DNA of 64,000 nucleotides, taken from NCBI GenBank assembly GCA_016218805.1, contig JACRCW010000169.1, forward strand, positions 62,001 to 126,000. Direction: 5' to 3'. Below are positions 48,929-58,554 of the stretch, piece by piece. Position numbers and translations under genes: made by a program. A model generated the notes under the pieces. It saw only the letters and a program-made list of their open reading frames with translations. It made no database searches and was not told the origin of the DNA. Source of the stretch: Deltaproteobacteria bacterium (GTDB taxonomy: Bacteria > Myxococcota > JACRCW01). The stretch's first letter is position 1. Each line of letters opens with the position of its first letter.

Positions 48929-50733
48929 CAGTCGAACCTGTCGTCGCCGTAGAATCCGTCAAGGATGGACTTGTACTTCTGCGCGCAGTGCTTCCGCTTC
49001 ACCTTCAGACTCGCCGTCAGCTCGTCACCCACGGTGAAGTCCTTCTCCAGGACCGCAAACTTCTTGAGCGTCTCGTAGCTGGGCAGCGTGCGGTTGAAGT
49101 CATCCAGCAGCGCCTGCACGTGCGCGGTGACCTTGGGATTCCGGGCCAGCTCCGCGGAGGACGTGGCGGTGATGCCCTGGTCCCGCGCCCACTTCAGCGC
49201 GTTCTCGTCATTGAGCGTGAGCAGCACGGACAGGTACTTGCGCTTGTCACCAAACACGATGGCCTGGCTGAGGAACGGGTTGGTCTTCAGCGCGTTCTCC
49301 AGGTTCTGCGGCGCCACGTTCTTCCCGCCCGCCGTGACAATGATGTCCTTCTTGCGGTCCGTGATGCGCACAAACCCGTCCCGGTCCATCTCGCCGATGT
49401 CGCCTGAGTGGAACCAGCCCTCGTCGTCAATGGCCTCACGCGTGGCCTCCGGCTTGTTCCAGTACCCTTTCATGACGCCGCGGCCGCGGATGAGAATCTC
49501 GCCGTCCAGCGCAATCTTCACCTCGGTGCCGGGCACCACCGGTCCCACCGTCCCAATGCGGATGTTGTCCGGGCGGTTCACGCACGTCGCCGCCATCGTC
49601 TCGGTGAGGCCGTAGCCCTCGCAGATCTTCACGCCGGCGTGGCTGAAGAAGTGTGCGATCTTGCGTGACAGCGGCGCCCCGCCGGACACCATGAACCGCA
49701 GGCGCCCGCCAAAGATCTCCGTCACGCGCGCGTTCACCTTGCGGAACACCAGCGCCTGCGCCGCCGTCCACCGCAGGCCGCCGTAGGGCATCCCGCGGTC
49801 ATGGGCCAGCCCGCACTGTTCGCTCTCCTCCAACGCCATACGGAACAGCCGCGCCTTGAGCCCGCCCGCCTCCAACCCACCGGTCACCACGCGCGAATAC
49901 ACGCGCTCAAAGATGCGCGGCACCGCACACATCATCGTCGGGCGGACCTCGCCCAGGTTGGCCACGAGCTTGTCGATGCTCTCAGCCACCGCCATGATGA
50001 AGCCCATCTGCAGCCACGCCACCTCAATGACCTTGGCGAACACGTGCGCCATCGGCAGGAACAGCAGCTGCACGTCGTCGTAGGTCATCAGCTTGGTGGC
50101 GTCGACGGCCTCCGCTTCGTACAGGCAGTTGTCGTGCGTGACCATCACGCCCTTGGGCCGGCCCGTGGTTCCGGAGGTGTAAATGAGGCAGACCAGGTCA
50201 TCGCGCGTGAGCGCTGACGGCGCGGCATCCACCGCGGCGCGGTGCGCGGCCAGGTGGGCCTCGCCGCGCTTGAGGAAGTCCTCCCACGTGCACACCCAGT
50301 CGCCGTCGTCGGCGCGCGGCGACCCGTCCAGCAGCACCACGCGGCGGATGGCCGGGATGCCCGCGCGCACCTTGCGCAGCTTCTCCAGCTGCACCTCGTC
50401 CTCGGCAAACAGCAGCACGCTGCCGGAGTCCTGGATGATGTACTCCACCTCGTCAGCCAGGTTGCTCTGGTAGATGGGCACGCACGTGGCGCCGGCGCCC
50501 AGGATGCCCAGGTCCGCCGCCAGCCACTCCCAGCGCGTGTTGGCCAGGATGTTCACGCGGTCCTGGTAGCGGATGCCCTCCGCCAGCAGCGCCGCACTCA
50601 CCTTGATGACCACGGAGTTCAGCCCGCCCCAGGTGATGTCCCGCCACGCGCCGTCACGCTTGTGGCGGAGCGCCGGGGCATCCGGGCGGTTGCGCACGTG
50701 GTGTTGAAACAGCTCGAAGATCGAACCGGGCAT
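48928..50733 (-). CDS. fadD: Long-chain fatty-acid--CoA ligase (AMP-forming)
   Basis: This 601-residue ANL-superfamily enzyme has LIYTSGTTGRPKGVMVTH (AMP-binding P-loop), YGLTETMAATC, a hinge-region GWFHSGDIGEMDRDGFVRITDRKKD and the C-terminal Lys-bearing SLKVKRKH. The length and SGG-APLSRKIAHFF segment fit long-chain acyl-CoA synthetases of about 600 residues. It would activate fatty acids for beta-oxidation by fadN/fadA at 14.7-18.4 kb or for lipid synthesis. A sigma-70-like promoter lies 40 bases upstream. It heads a minus-strand operon with the exported glycan-binding protein gene. Confidence 0.93.
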   Translation of the reverse strand: MPGSIFELFQHHVRNRPDAPALRHKRDGAWRDITWGGLNSVVIKVSAALLAEGIRYQDRVNILANTRWEWLAADLGILGAGATCVPIYQSNLADEVEYIIQDSGSVLLFAEDEVQLEKLRKVRAGIPAIRRVVLLDGSPRADDGDWVCTWEDFLKRGEAHLAAHRAAVDAAPSALTRDDLVCLIYTSGTTGRPKGVMVTHDNCLYEAEAVDATKLMTYDDVQLLFLPMAHVFAKVIEVAWLQMGFIMAVAESIDKLVANLGEVRPTMMCAVPRIFERVYSRVVTGGLEAGGLKARLFRMALEESEQCGLAHDRGMPYGGLRWTAAQALVFRKVNARVTEIFGGRLRFMVSGGAPLSRKIAHFFSHAGVKICEGYGLTETMAATCVNRPDNIRIGTVGPVVPGTEVKIALDGEILIRGRGVMKGYWNKPEATREAIDDEGWFHSGDIGEMDRDGFVRITDRKKDIIVTAGGKNVAPQNLENALKTNPFLSQAIVFGDKRKYLSVLLTLNDENALKWARDQGITATSSAELARNPKVTAHVQALLDDFNRTLPSYETLKKFAVLEKDFTVGDELTASLKVKRKHCAQKYKSILDGFYGDDRFD

Positions 50734-50772
50734 CCGTCAGCCTCCGGCGCCCCGGGGCGAGGCGGAACGGCA

Positions 50773-50802
50773 GGCGTAGCGGCGTCCACGACGGGGTGTC
50801 AA
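50773..50802 (-). promoter_or_regulatory. Sigma-70-like promoter of fadD
   Basis: On the minus strand, TTGACA (50802-50797), 18 nt, then TACGCC (50778-50773), about 40 bases before the ATG at 50733. The -35 box is perfect and the -10 box poor, as is common in GC-rich genomes. Confidence 0.45.
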
Positions 50803-50812
50803 AGGGCGGTCC

Positions 50813-51751
50813 TCACATCACCTTCAGCAATGCCTTCACGACGAGCGCGCCGGATTTCAACGTCGCCGGGTCATGCGCTCCCAGCACCAGCAGCTGCTCC
50901 AGCAGCTCCGCCACCTCACGCGCCGCCGCGGCCAGGATCTGCCCGCGCCGCGGCTCCTCGCCGGGCGCTGCGTACTCGTAGGCAAACATGGGCGGCAGGG
51001 AGAACTTGGTCTGCTTGATGGTGAGCTCGCGGTCCGCCCCGTCAGCCAGGAGCACCGTCCCCTTGGTGGGATTCACCGACCGCACCGAGAGCGTAGCGCC
51101 GTCAAGCCCGGGCGCGATGATGGCCAGCTGGCCCGACGGTGCCAGGTCCGCCGCGGTGGTGGGCTTCATGGGCGGCGCGGCCGCGCCCTTCTGCTGCGCA
51201 AAACCCTTCCACGCCTGGGACGGCGCGTTGCCAAACGCCTGCTTCTCCTGTCCCGCGCGGAACGCCTTCTGCTCCGCCGTGGACACAAACCCCGCGGGCA
51301 GTTCCACCTCGCACGCGGCCGCCATGACGCGGACCACGTCACGGCACGCTGCCACGTGCGGCGCGAGCTTGGGTTCCGACGCAGCGCGGTCCACCGCGGC
51401 AGCCAGCGGCAGCACCAGTTCCTTGCCCGCCTGCAGCGTCAGGGGAACGGACACCGGCTTCTGCCGTCCCACCGGCATGGCAATGAGAAACGTGGCGGGC
51501 CCGGTCTGCTGCAGCCACAGCGCCGCGTTCTTGCGGTCCCGCAGCTCCATGATCTTGTCCACGCCCCGCGCGTCTGACAGCACCAGCGACTTCACCTCCA
51601 GGCCGGGTGCCACCGACGCCAGCGGCCCACCGGACGGCAGTGTGGCGGCGCGGGCCGTCTCCGGGGCCGTGTCCCGGCGTACCGCCCCCATGCCCACGCG
51701 GATGGCCTGGGGCGGCCGTGGTGGCGGCGAACGCGGATCCTGCGGTGGCAT
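50813..51751 (-). CDS. Unknown protein with internal duplication, 312 aa
   Basis: I do not recognise this family. The N-terminal 30 residues are Pro-rich and flexible; an internal ATG at residue 21 is an alternative start. Two half-similar segments follow: PLASVAPGLEVKSLVLSDAR (about 43-62) and QLAIIAPGLDGATLSVRSVN (about 208-227). Each is followed by beta-type sequence and then a helix, suggesting an ancient internal duplication. Between them is a Cys-containing helical region (HVAACRDVVRVMAAACEV). It has no signal peptide. The stop lies just upstream of the fadD promoter region, and a divergent lipoprotein gene starts 45 bases away. Confidence 0.65.
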   Translation of the reverse strand: MPPQDPRSPPPRPPQAIRVGMGAVRRDTAPETARAATLPSGGPLASVAPGLEVKSLVLSDARGVDKIMELRDRKNAALWLQQTGPATFLIAMPVGRQKPVSVPLTLQAGKELVLPLAAAVDRAASEPKLAPHVAACRDVVRVMAAACEVELPAGFVSTAEQKAFRAGQEKQAFGNAPSQAWKGFAQQKGAAAPPMKPTTAADLAPSGQLAIIAPGLDGATLSVRSVNPTKGTVLLADGADRELTIKQTKFSLPPMFAYEYAAPGEEPRRGQILAAAAREVAELLEQLLVLGAHDPATLKSGALVVKALLKVM

Positions 51752-51796
51752 GACGTCACGGTGGCATGGGCTCCCCGTTGTGGCAATTGGGGGCCC

Positions 51797-53473
51797 ATGC
51801 GCTCCGCCCCCGCCCTGCTGCTGGTTGCCGCCGTTTCCGGCTGCCCCGCCCCGCCCGCTGACGATGACGATTCCTCCTCCGACGCCGGTACCGCCGCATC
51901 CTCCGGCCCGTCGGCGGCGGGCGCGTCCAGCTCCTCCCGCGGCATGGCGTCCTCCGTCGTGTGGACGGGCTCGGGCACCACCAGCCGGCAGAACTCCTCG
52001 TCGGCCCGCGCATCATCGGCGCAGCCCTCGTCCACGGCGTCACCGGTCTCTGCGTCGTCTACGTCAGCCGCCCCATCGTCGTCGTCTGCGGCGGCGCTCA
52101 CGTCGTCGTCTTCGGCCGGCACGTCTGGCCCACCAGGAACCTGCGCGCCACGGACCGCGGCCGCGGACGTGGATCCCTGGACGGTGCGCGCGCCGGGCGT
52201 GGGCTCCGCCGGGATCACCACGTCGTCAGCGGGTGGACACAATGATGTCCTGCTGATGTCCCCGGACGACTACATCCGCCTGGGCGTGCGGCTGGACTGG
52301 GGTGGCAGCGTGGTGTTCTTTGGCCTCACCGCCAATACGGGGTCCAACGTCATTGACGCCAATGACACCGGCCGCGAGCTCCAACTGGCCCTCTACGATC
52401 CGACGCGCGCCAAGCAGCAGTGCGCACGCGATGCGAGCTGCCTGGTGTCACCGTCGACGTGCGCGGAGGGCATCACCTACCTGGGATGGGATCCCGTGCA
52501 GGGCGGCGATGAGTGCAACCACGGCTCCACGTCCACCTATGAGCACGTGGGTGACACGCTGCGCGTGGTGGTCCACCCGCTGCAGTGGAATCCCGATTGG
52601 GACGCGCCGGATTGCCGGCAGTCCGCATGCGGCGCCGCCGGCGTCCCGGTGGCGGTGACCTACACGCTGGACTTCCGGTTCGTGACCACGCACGTCGTGG
52701 AAGTAGCCATGGAGATCCACTCGGACGAAGCCCTGGACCACCCCTCCACCGCGCAGGAGTTCCCCACGCTGTACGTGTCCAACGGTGCCGCGGGCCCGGA
52801 TCTTCCGTTGCTGCTGGACGCCTCCGGCACGGAGGTGAACATCAACCAGCAGGTGCTGCCCAGCCTGTTTGTGCTGGACTTCGCGTCCACGGCGCCGTGG
52901 GTGGCCTTCCAGGACCCGGGGCGCACCTACGGCGTGGGTTTGGCGGCGGACCAGGGGCTCACCGGGTTCCAGGGCTGGCGTGGCGACGGGGCCAGCTACC
53001 CGTACTTCCACAACGTGCGTCCTTCCATCCAGTTTGGACTGGGTGCGGGCGCCACCGTGCGCGGCATTGCGTACCTGGCACTGGGCAACTTCCCCACGGT
53101 CAGCGGACAGATCGCCGCGGCCACCGGAGCGCGTCCACCGTTTGGTCACGTGGATGCGCCGGCTGAGGGCGCCACCACGACGTACGCGCCGGGTTCACCG
53201 GTCACCGTCACCGGTTGGGTGCTGGACGGCACGCCGCAGGGCGCGGTGGAGGTGCAGGTGGATGGCAGCAGCGCCGGGATGATCACCGTGAACGCCGCGC
53301 GGCCTGACGTGTGCGCCGTGTATCCCGCGTACGCGGGCTGTCCCGCGGTGGGGTTTGCGGGCACGGTGTCCACGTCGGGTTGGGCCGCGTGCAGCCACCT
53401 GTTGCAGGTGGTGGCCACGGACGCGGACGGCAACCGCACCGTGCTGGGCGAGCGGAACCTGCAGCCGCAGTGA
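51797..53473 (+). CDS. Lipoprotein with long Ser-rich linker and C-terminal Ig-like domain
   Basis: This 558-residue protein starts at ATG 51797 after GGGGG. Lipobox AVSGC-P is followed by about 90 residues of Ser, Ala, Asp and Thr. The central beta-rich region (about 120-450) contains SPDDYIRLGVRLDWGGSVVFF, TLDFRFVTTHVVEVAMEIHS and WVAFQDPGRTYGVGL, resembling the fold of large carbohydrate-binding or lectin-like surface proteins, though no family is certain. A C-terminal Ig-like module (TYAPGSPVTVTGWVLDG to GNRTVLGERNL) is recognisable. It is probably exposed at the cell surface. It converges on a small lipoprotein gene three bases away. Confidence 0.8.
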   Translation: MRSAPALLLVAAVSGCPAPPADDDDSSSDAGTAASSGPSAAGASSSSRGMASSVVWTGSGTTSRQNSSSARASSAQPSSTASPVSASSTSAAPSSSSAAALTSSSSAGTSGPPGTCAPRTAAADVDPWTVRAPGVGSAGITTSSAGGHNDVLLMSPDDYIRLGVRLDWGGSVVFFGLTANTGSNVIDANDTGRELQLALYDPTRAKQQCARDASCLVSPSTCAEGITYLGWDPVQGGDECNHGSTSTYEHVGDTLRVVVHPLQWNPDWDAPDCRQSACGAAGVPVAVTYTLDFRFVTTHVVEVAMEIHSDEALDHPSTAQEFPTLYVSNGAAGPDLPLLLDASGTEVNINQQVLPSLFVLDFASTAPWVAFQDPGRTYGVGLAADQGLTGFQGWRGDGASYPYFHNVRPSIQFGLGAGATVRGIAYLALGNFPTVSGQIAAATGARPPFGHVDAPAEGATTTYAPGSPVTVTGWVLDGTPQGAVEVQVDGSSAGMITVNAARPDVCAVYPAYAGCPAVGFAGTVSTSGWAACSHLLQVVATDADGNRTVLGERNLQPQ

Positions 53474-53476
53474 GCT

Positions 53477-53902
53477 TCACCCGCCGTCGGCGGTGCCCGC
53501 ATCCGGCGGGCTGCAGCTGAACACCGGCGCCGCGGGGGACACCTCCAGGTCACGGTCAAACTGGCTGTTGTCCAGGAACATCATGTGCCAGGTCCCCGTG
53601 GCCAACCCGGAGCTGCTGCACGGAATCTCAAACACCCCGCACGAACAATCACCGCATGCCGCCGGACCCAGCAGGCTCACCTCCAGGAGGTCCGTGCTGG
53701 CGCGCACCACGCACGCATAGTCGCCCTGGCCACCACTGCACCCGCCCGTCACCGTGAACGTGAACGGTGCATCCGCTCGCGTCACGACGGGCGCACACAC
53801 CGCGCGCAGCACCTGCACGGCGTTGCCGCCGCCCGCTGGCGGCGCACAGGCTCCGGCCGCACCCAGGCACCCCGCCAACAACCACCGCGCAATTCTGCGC
53901 AT
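53477..53902 (-). CDS. Small Cys-rich lipoprotein, 141 aa
   Basis: The signal peptide ends in lipobox AAGAC-A. The mature part has eight Cys (CAPV, GGCSGGQGDYACVV, ACGDCSCGVF, IPCSSSG, FSCSPPD), suggesting a disulfide-stabilised beta domain, with a Gly-rich FTFTVTGGCSGGQGD segment. The C-terminus is Asp/Gly-rich. No family is recognised. It is divergent from lysS, and a 98-base intergenic region separates them. Confidence 0.7.
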   Translation of the reverse strand: MRRIARWLLAGCLGAAGACAPPAGGGNAVQVLRAVCAPVVTRADAPFTFTVTGGCSGGQGDYACVVRASTDLLEVSLLGPAACGDCSCGVFEIPCSSSGLATGTWHMMFLDNSQFDRDLEVSPAAPVFSCSPPDAGTADGG

Positions 53903-53918
53903 TGCACCGCCTCCCGCC

Positions 53919-53948
53919 TTGACCGGACACCCGCGCGCAACCTAGCGA
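53919..53948 (+). promoter_or_regulatory. Possible lysS promoter
   Basis: TTGACC (53919-53924), 18 nt, then TAGCGA (53943-53948), 52 bases before lysS. The -35 box matches five of six consensus bases. The -10 box is weak but identical to the one proposed before 47531. Confidence 0.35.
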
Positions 53949-54000
53949 AGGAGCCGTTTCTTGTCGCCTCGCCCGACGACGGGCGCGGGAGTGCCAACCG

Positions 54001-55767
54001 ATGGAAGAGAACCTCAGGGCGGAACGTCTCCGGAAGATGGAGGACCTCCGCAAGGCCGGGCTGGACCCGTACACCAATGACTTCCGCCCGACGATGACGG
54101 CGGCGGAGGCGCAGCGCGCGCGGTTTGCGGCGGACGAGGACACGCTAAAGGGGGCCATTGCCGCGGGCAGGGAGGACATCCAGCTGGTGACCGGGCGCGT
54201 GATGACCATCCGGGATTCCGGCAAGGCGGTGTTTGTCACCATCCAGGACCGCACCACGACGCTGCAGCTGTACCTGAAGGTGGACTACGTCGGGGAACAG
54301 GGCCTGGAGTTCTTCAAGAAGCACGTGGACCTGGGTGACATCATTGGCGCCATGGGCGCGCTGTTCCAGACGCGCGTGCAGGCCCGCAATGAGAAGGATG
54401 GCAAGGGCCACGAGGTCACGCTGCTGGTGGGCGCCACCAAGCTGCAGGCGGTGGGCGGGGACGCGCCGCGCATGCCGTCCTCACTGCGCGTGTTGACCAA
54501 GGCGCTGCACCCGCTCCCTGACAAGTGGCACGGTCTGGCGGACGTGGAGCAGCGCTACCGGCAGCGGCACGTGGACCTGATTGTGTCCCCGGAGGCGCGC
54601 ATGAAGCTGCGCCGCCGCGCCCGGGTGATCCAGTCCATCCGCGCGTTCCTGGACGGGCGCGAGTTCCTGGAGGTGGAGACCCCCGTGCTGCAGGACACGG
54701 CGGGCGGCGCCACCGCGCGGCCGTTCCGCACGCACTTCAATGCGCTCAGCCAGGACATGGTGCTGCGCATTGCCACGGAGCTGCACCTCAAGCGGCTCGT
54801 CGTGGGCGGGCTGGAGCGGGTGTACGAAATTGGCCGCATCTTCCGGAACGAGGGCGTGTCCCGCAAGCACAACCCGGAGTTCACCTCCATTGAGCTGTAC
54901 CAGGCGTACGCCACCTACCGGGACCTCATGGAGCTGACGGAAGAGATGCTCCACAAGATTGCCGTGGACGTCACGGGTTCCGCGGTGGTGAAGTACGCGG
55001 GCAAGGACGTGGACTTCACGCCGCCTTACCGCAAGGTGGCGCTTGGAGACCTGGTGGGGACGCACCTGGGCGCGGGTGATCAGTCCGAGATTGACAGCGT
55101 GGTGAAGGGACTGGAGCTGGCGCTGGGGCACGTGGTGTCCGACGTGGAGCCGCTGCGCCTGGTGCAGAAGGTGCTGAGCAACGACGAGTACACCGCGGCG
55201 CTCAAGGAGCTGGGCGGCGCGGTGGACGCCGGCAGCGAGATGGACTTCTCCCGCGCGACCTGGGAGCGGCACAAGGCGGACCCCAAGGCGTTCTACGCCA
55301 GGCTCGGGAAGCTCATTGACGCGAGCCTGCCGCGGGAGCGGCGGCGGGACCTGGCGCTGTACCTGCTGTTTGCGGTGTTTGAGCACGAGATTGAGCACAC
55401 GCTGTGGAACCCGACGTTCGTGGTGGAATACCCCATCAGCGCGTCCCCGCTGGCGCGGCGGCGGGACGGGGACCCGGCGATTGTGGACCGGTTTGAGCTG
55501 TTCAGCGCGGGCATGGAAGTGGCCAACGCGTTCAGCGAGCTGACCGACCCGGTGGACCAGCGCGGGCGCTTTGAGGCGCAGGCGCGCATGAAGGCGCTGG
55601 GTGACGAGGAGGCGCAGGCGGTGGACGAGGAGTTCCTGGCCGCGCTGGAGGTGGGCATGCCGCCCACGGCGGGCGAAGGCCTGGGCATTGACCGGCTGGT
55701 GATGTTGATGACGGACTCCGCAACCATCCGGGAAGTGATTGCCTTTCCCCAGTTGAGGCGTGCGTGA
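54001..55767 (+). CDS. lysS: Lysine--tRNA ligase (class II)
   Basis: This is a 588-residue class II synthetase. The N-terminal OB-fold tRNA-anticodon domain (about 60-165) includes GRVMTIRDSGKAVFVTIQD. The catalytic core has motif 1 near FLDGREFLEVETPVL, motif 2 FRNEGVSRKHNPEFTSIE and motif 3 GLGIDRLVMLMT. VEYPISASPLAR and FELFSAGMEVANAFSELTDP are typical of LysRS. It is longer than most bacterial LysRS because of a helical insertion (about 360-470) including EMDFSRATWERHKADPK. It charges tRNA-Lys with lysine. It is followed after 44 bases by the LolC-like permease gene. Confidence 0.94.
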   Translation: MEENLRAERLRKMEDLRKAGLDPYTNDFRPTMTAAEAQRARFAADEDTLKGAIAAGREDIQLVTGRVMTIRDSGKAVFVTIQDRTTTLQLYLKVDYVGEQGLEFFKKHVDLGDIIGAMGALFQTRVQARNEKDGKGHEVTLLVGATKLQAVGGDAPRMPSSLRVLTKALHPLPDKWHGLADVEQRYRQRHVDLIVSPEARMKLRRRARVIQSIRAFLDGREFLEVETPVLQDTAGGATARPFRTHFNALSQDMVLRIATELHLKRLVVGGLERVYEIGRIFRNEGVSRKHNPEFTSIELYQAYATYRDLMELTEEMLHKIAVDVTGSAVVKYAGKDVDFTPPYRKVALGDLVGTHLGAGDQSEIDSVVKGLELALGHVVSDVEPLRLVQKVLSNDEYTAALKELGGAVDAGSEMDFSRATWERHKADPKAFYARLGKLIDASLPRERRRDLALYLLFAVFEHEIEHTLWNPTFVVEYPISASPLARRRDGDPAIVDRFELFSAGMEVANAFSELTDPVDQRGRFEAQARMKALGDEEAQAVDEEFLAALEVGMPPTAGEGLGIDRLVMLMTDSATIREVIAFPQLRRA

Positions 55768-55811
55768 GCGCACCGGGAGAACTCCCGGCGCGCCCGCGCG
55801 TTTGAGGCCAC

Positions 55812-57839
55812 GTGGAGAAGTCCCTGCTCCTGTCCACGCCGGACCCGCTGTACGTGCTGGTCCCGGCGGGGCTGTGCGTGGCGCTGTGGTTGCTGTGGTG
55901 GATCCCGCTGGTGTGGCGCGCCCGCACGGCCGCGGACCGCACCGGCTGGCCGGCCATTCTCTGGGGCATCCTGGGCCCGCTGGGTCTGCTGGCGGCGGGC
56001 AAACCCGCGCCGGGCTCCGCCCTCCCCTCGCGCTTTCCGCACTTCCATCCCGTGTCCTGGGCGCTGGGCTCCGCGCTGGTGGTGGCCTCCGCGGCGGGCG
56101 TGGCGCTGTTTGGTCCCACGGTGCTGGGCGCCGGTGGCGAGTCGTTGCACACGCCCATCGCCGTGGGGCTGGCGCTCTCCGGCCTGCTGGCGGGCCTGGT
56201 TGTGTCGCTGGCGGGCGGGCGCGTGGGGTTCTTTGAGAACGTGGGCATTGTGTGGACGTGGTGCGCGGCGCTGGCCGTCACCGGCCACCGGCTGGACGCG
56301 CTGTTCACGTTTGGCACCACCGCGGTGTTTCTGCTGACCATTGCGCTCACCAGCGTGCTCATCCTGTTCATTGCGCTGCTGCTGGGCGCGTCGCTGGGGT
56401 TTCTGGCGTGGGGTGACGGTGCGCTGGGCCTGAGCTTCTCCTACGAGGCCTCCATTGGTGCGCGCTACCTGATGGCCAAGCGCCGCCGCAGCTTCATCTC
56501 CGTCATCACGTTCATCTCCGTGGCGGGCGTGACGGTGGGCGTGTGGGCCATGCTGGTGGTGCTGTCCGTGATGAGCGGCTTTGAAGCGGACCTCAAGTCC
56601 AAGATCCTGGGTGCCAACGCGCATCTCATTGTGCAGAAGAGCGGCGGGGAGTTCTTTGAGTGGGAAGAGGCGCTGCGCAAGGCGCGGCTGGTGGAACACG
56701 TCACCGGCGCCAGCGCGTTTGTGTTCAATGAGGTCATGATTTCGTCAGACAGCAACCTCTCCGGTGCGCTCATCAAGGGCGTGGACGTGGCCAGCCTGGG
56801 GGACGTGAGTGACATTGCCAAGAGCGTGGTGCAGGGCTCATTCCAGGGCCTGGCGGACCCGGGCACCATCCCGGACGAGAACACCACGCCGGTGGAGCCG
56901 GACGAGGAGAAGGCGGTGCCGACCGGGGGCGCACTGACCACGCCGGAGGCGGGCAAGCCGCGCCCCATGCCGACGGAGAAGACCGGTGGCACCGGCGCGC
57001 TGCCGGCGTTTGGCATCACCGCGCCGCCGGTGCTCAAGGGTGCGGTGCTGCCGGGGATTGTCATTGGGCAGGAGCTGGCGCGCACGCTGCGCGTGTTCAT
57101 TGGTGACCGCATCACGGTGGTGAGCCCGGTGGCGGAGCTGGGACCCACCGGACCCGTCCCGCGCGCGCGCACCTTCCGCATTGCCGCGGTGTTCTATTCC
57201 GGGATGTACGAATACGACGCGAAGTTTGTCTACATTGCGCTCAAGGAGGCGCAGGCATTCTTCTCCACCAACGGGGGCGTGACCGGACTGGAGGTGCGCG
57301 TGGATGACGTGGACGCCACCACGCGCATTGGCCGTGAAGTGGTGGAGAAGATGGGCGGCTTCCCGTTCCGCACGCGTGACTGGAAGGACATGAACCGCAA
57401 CCTGTTTGCCGCCCTCAAGCTGGAGAAGATCGCGATGTTCATCATCCTCGCGTTCATCATCCTGGTGGCCAGCTTCAACATCCTGTCCACGCTCATCATG
57501 GTGGTGCTGGAGAAGGGCAAGGAGATTGCCATCCTCAAGAGCATGGGGGCCACGGATGCGTCGGTGATGAAGATCTTTGTCACCTACGGGCTGACCATTG
57601 GCTCGTTTGGCACCGCTCTGGGCGTGGCGCTGGGCTACGTGAGCTGCCGGGTGATTGAGACGTTTGGCATTGGGCTGGACCCCGAGGTCTACTACATCAC
57701 CAACCTGCCGGTGCGGATGAACCCGGTGGAATTCCTGCTGGTGGCCGTTGCTGCCATTGTCATCAGCCACCTTGCCACCGTGTATCCCGCGCTGCAGGCC
57801 GCGCGGCTGCGGCCCGTGGACGGGCTGCGCTACGAGTGA
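55812..57839 (+). CDS. lolC: LolC/LolE-family permease with extra N-terminal membrane module
   Basis: This 675-residue protein starts at GTG 55812 after TTTGAGG. Residues 211-675 are a standard LolC/E (FtsX-type) permease: ARYLMAKRRRSFISVITFIS, four membrane helices and a large periplasmic domain, with LNILSTLIMVVLEKGKEIAILKSMGA-like coupling region near 560-585. In the Lol system it extracts outer-membrane lipoproteins from the inner membrane. The first 210 residues are an added module with about six hydrophobic segments absent from typical LolC. The periplasmic loop also contains an acidic Pro/Glu insertion (about 355-390). lolD follows after four bases. Confidence 0.88.
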   Translation: MEKSLLLSTPDPLYVLVPAGLCVALWLLWWIPLVWRARTAADRTGWPAILWGILGPLGLLAAGKPAPGSALPSRFPHFHPVSWALGSALVVASAAGVALFGPTVLGAGGESLHTPIAVGLALSGLLAGLVVSLAGGRVGFFENVGIVWTWCAALAVTGHRLDALFTFGTTAVFLLTIALTSVLILFIALLLGASLGFLAWGDGALGLSFSYEASIGARYLMAKRRRSFISVITFISVAGVTVGVWAMLVVLSVMSGFEADLKSKILGANAHLIVQKSGGEFFEWEEALRKARLVEHVTGASAFVFNEVMISSDSNLSGALIKGVDVASLGDVSDIAKSVVQGSFQGLADPGTIPDENTTPVEPDEEKAVPTGGALTTPEAGKPRPMPTEKTGGTGALPAFGITAPPVLKGAVLPGIVIGQELARTLRVFIGDRITVVSPVAELGPTGPVPRARTFRIAAVFYSGMYEYDAKFVYIALKEAQAFFSTNGGVTGLEVRVDDVDATTRIGREVVEKMGGFPFRTRDWKDMNRNLFAALKLEKIAMFIILAFIILVASFNILSTLIMVVLEKGKEIAILKSMGATDASVMKIFVTYGLTIGSFGTALGVALGYVSCRVIETFGIGLDPEVYYITNLPVRMNPVEFLLVAVAAIVISHLATVYPALQAARLRPVDGLRYE

Positions 57840-57843
57840 ACCC

Positions 57844-58550
<707 letters not shown>

Positions 58551-58554
<4 letters not shown>

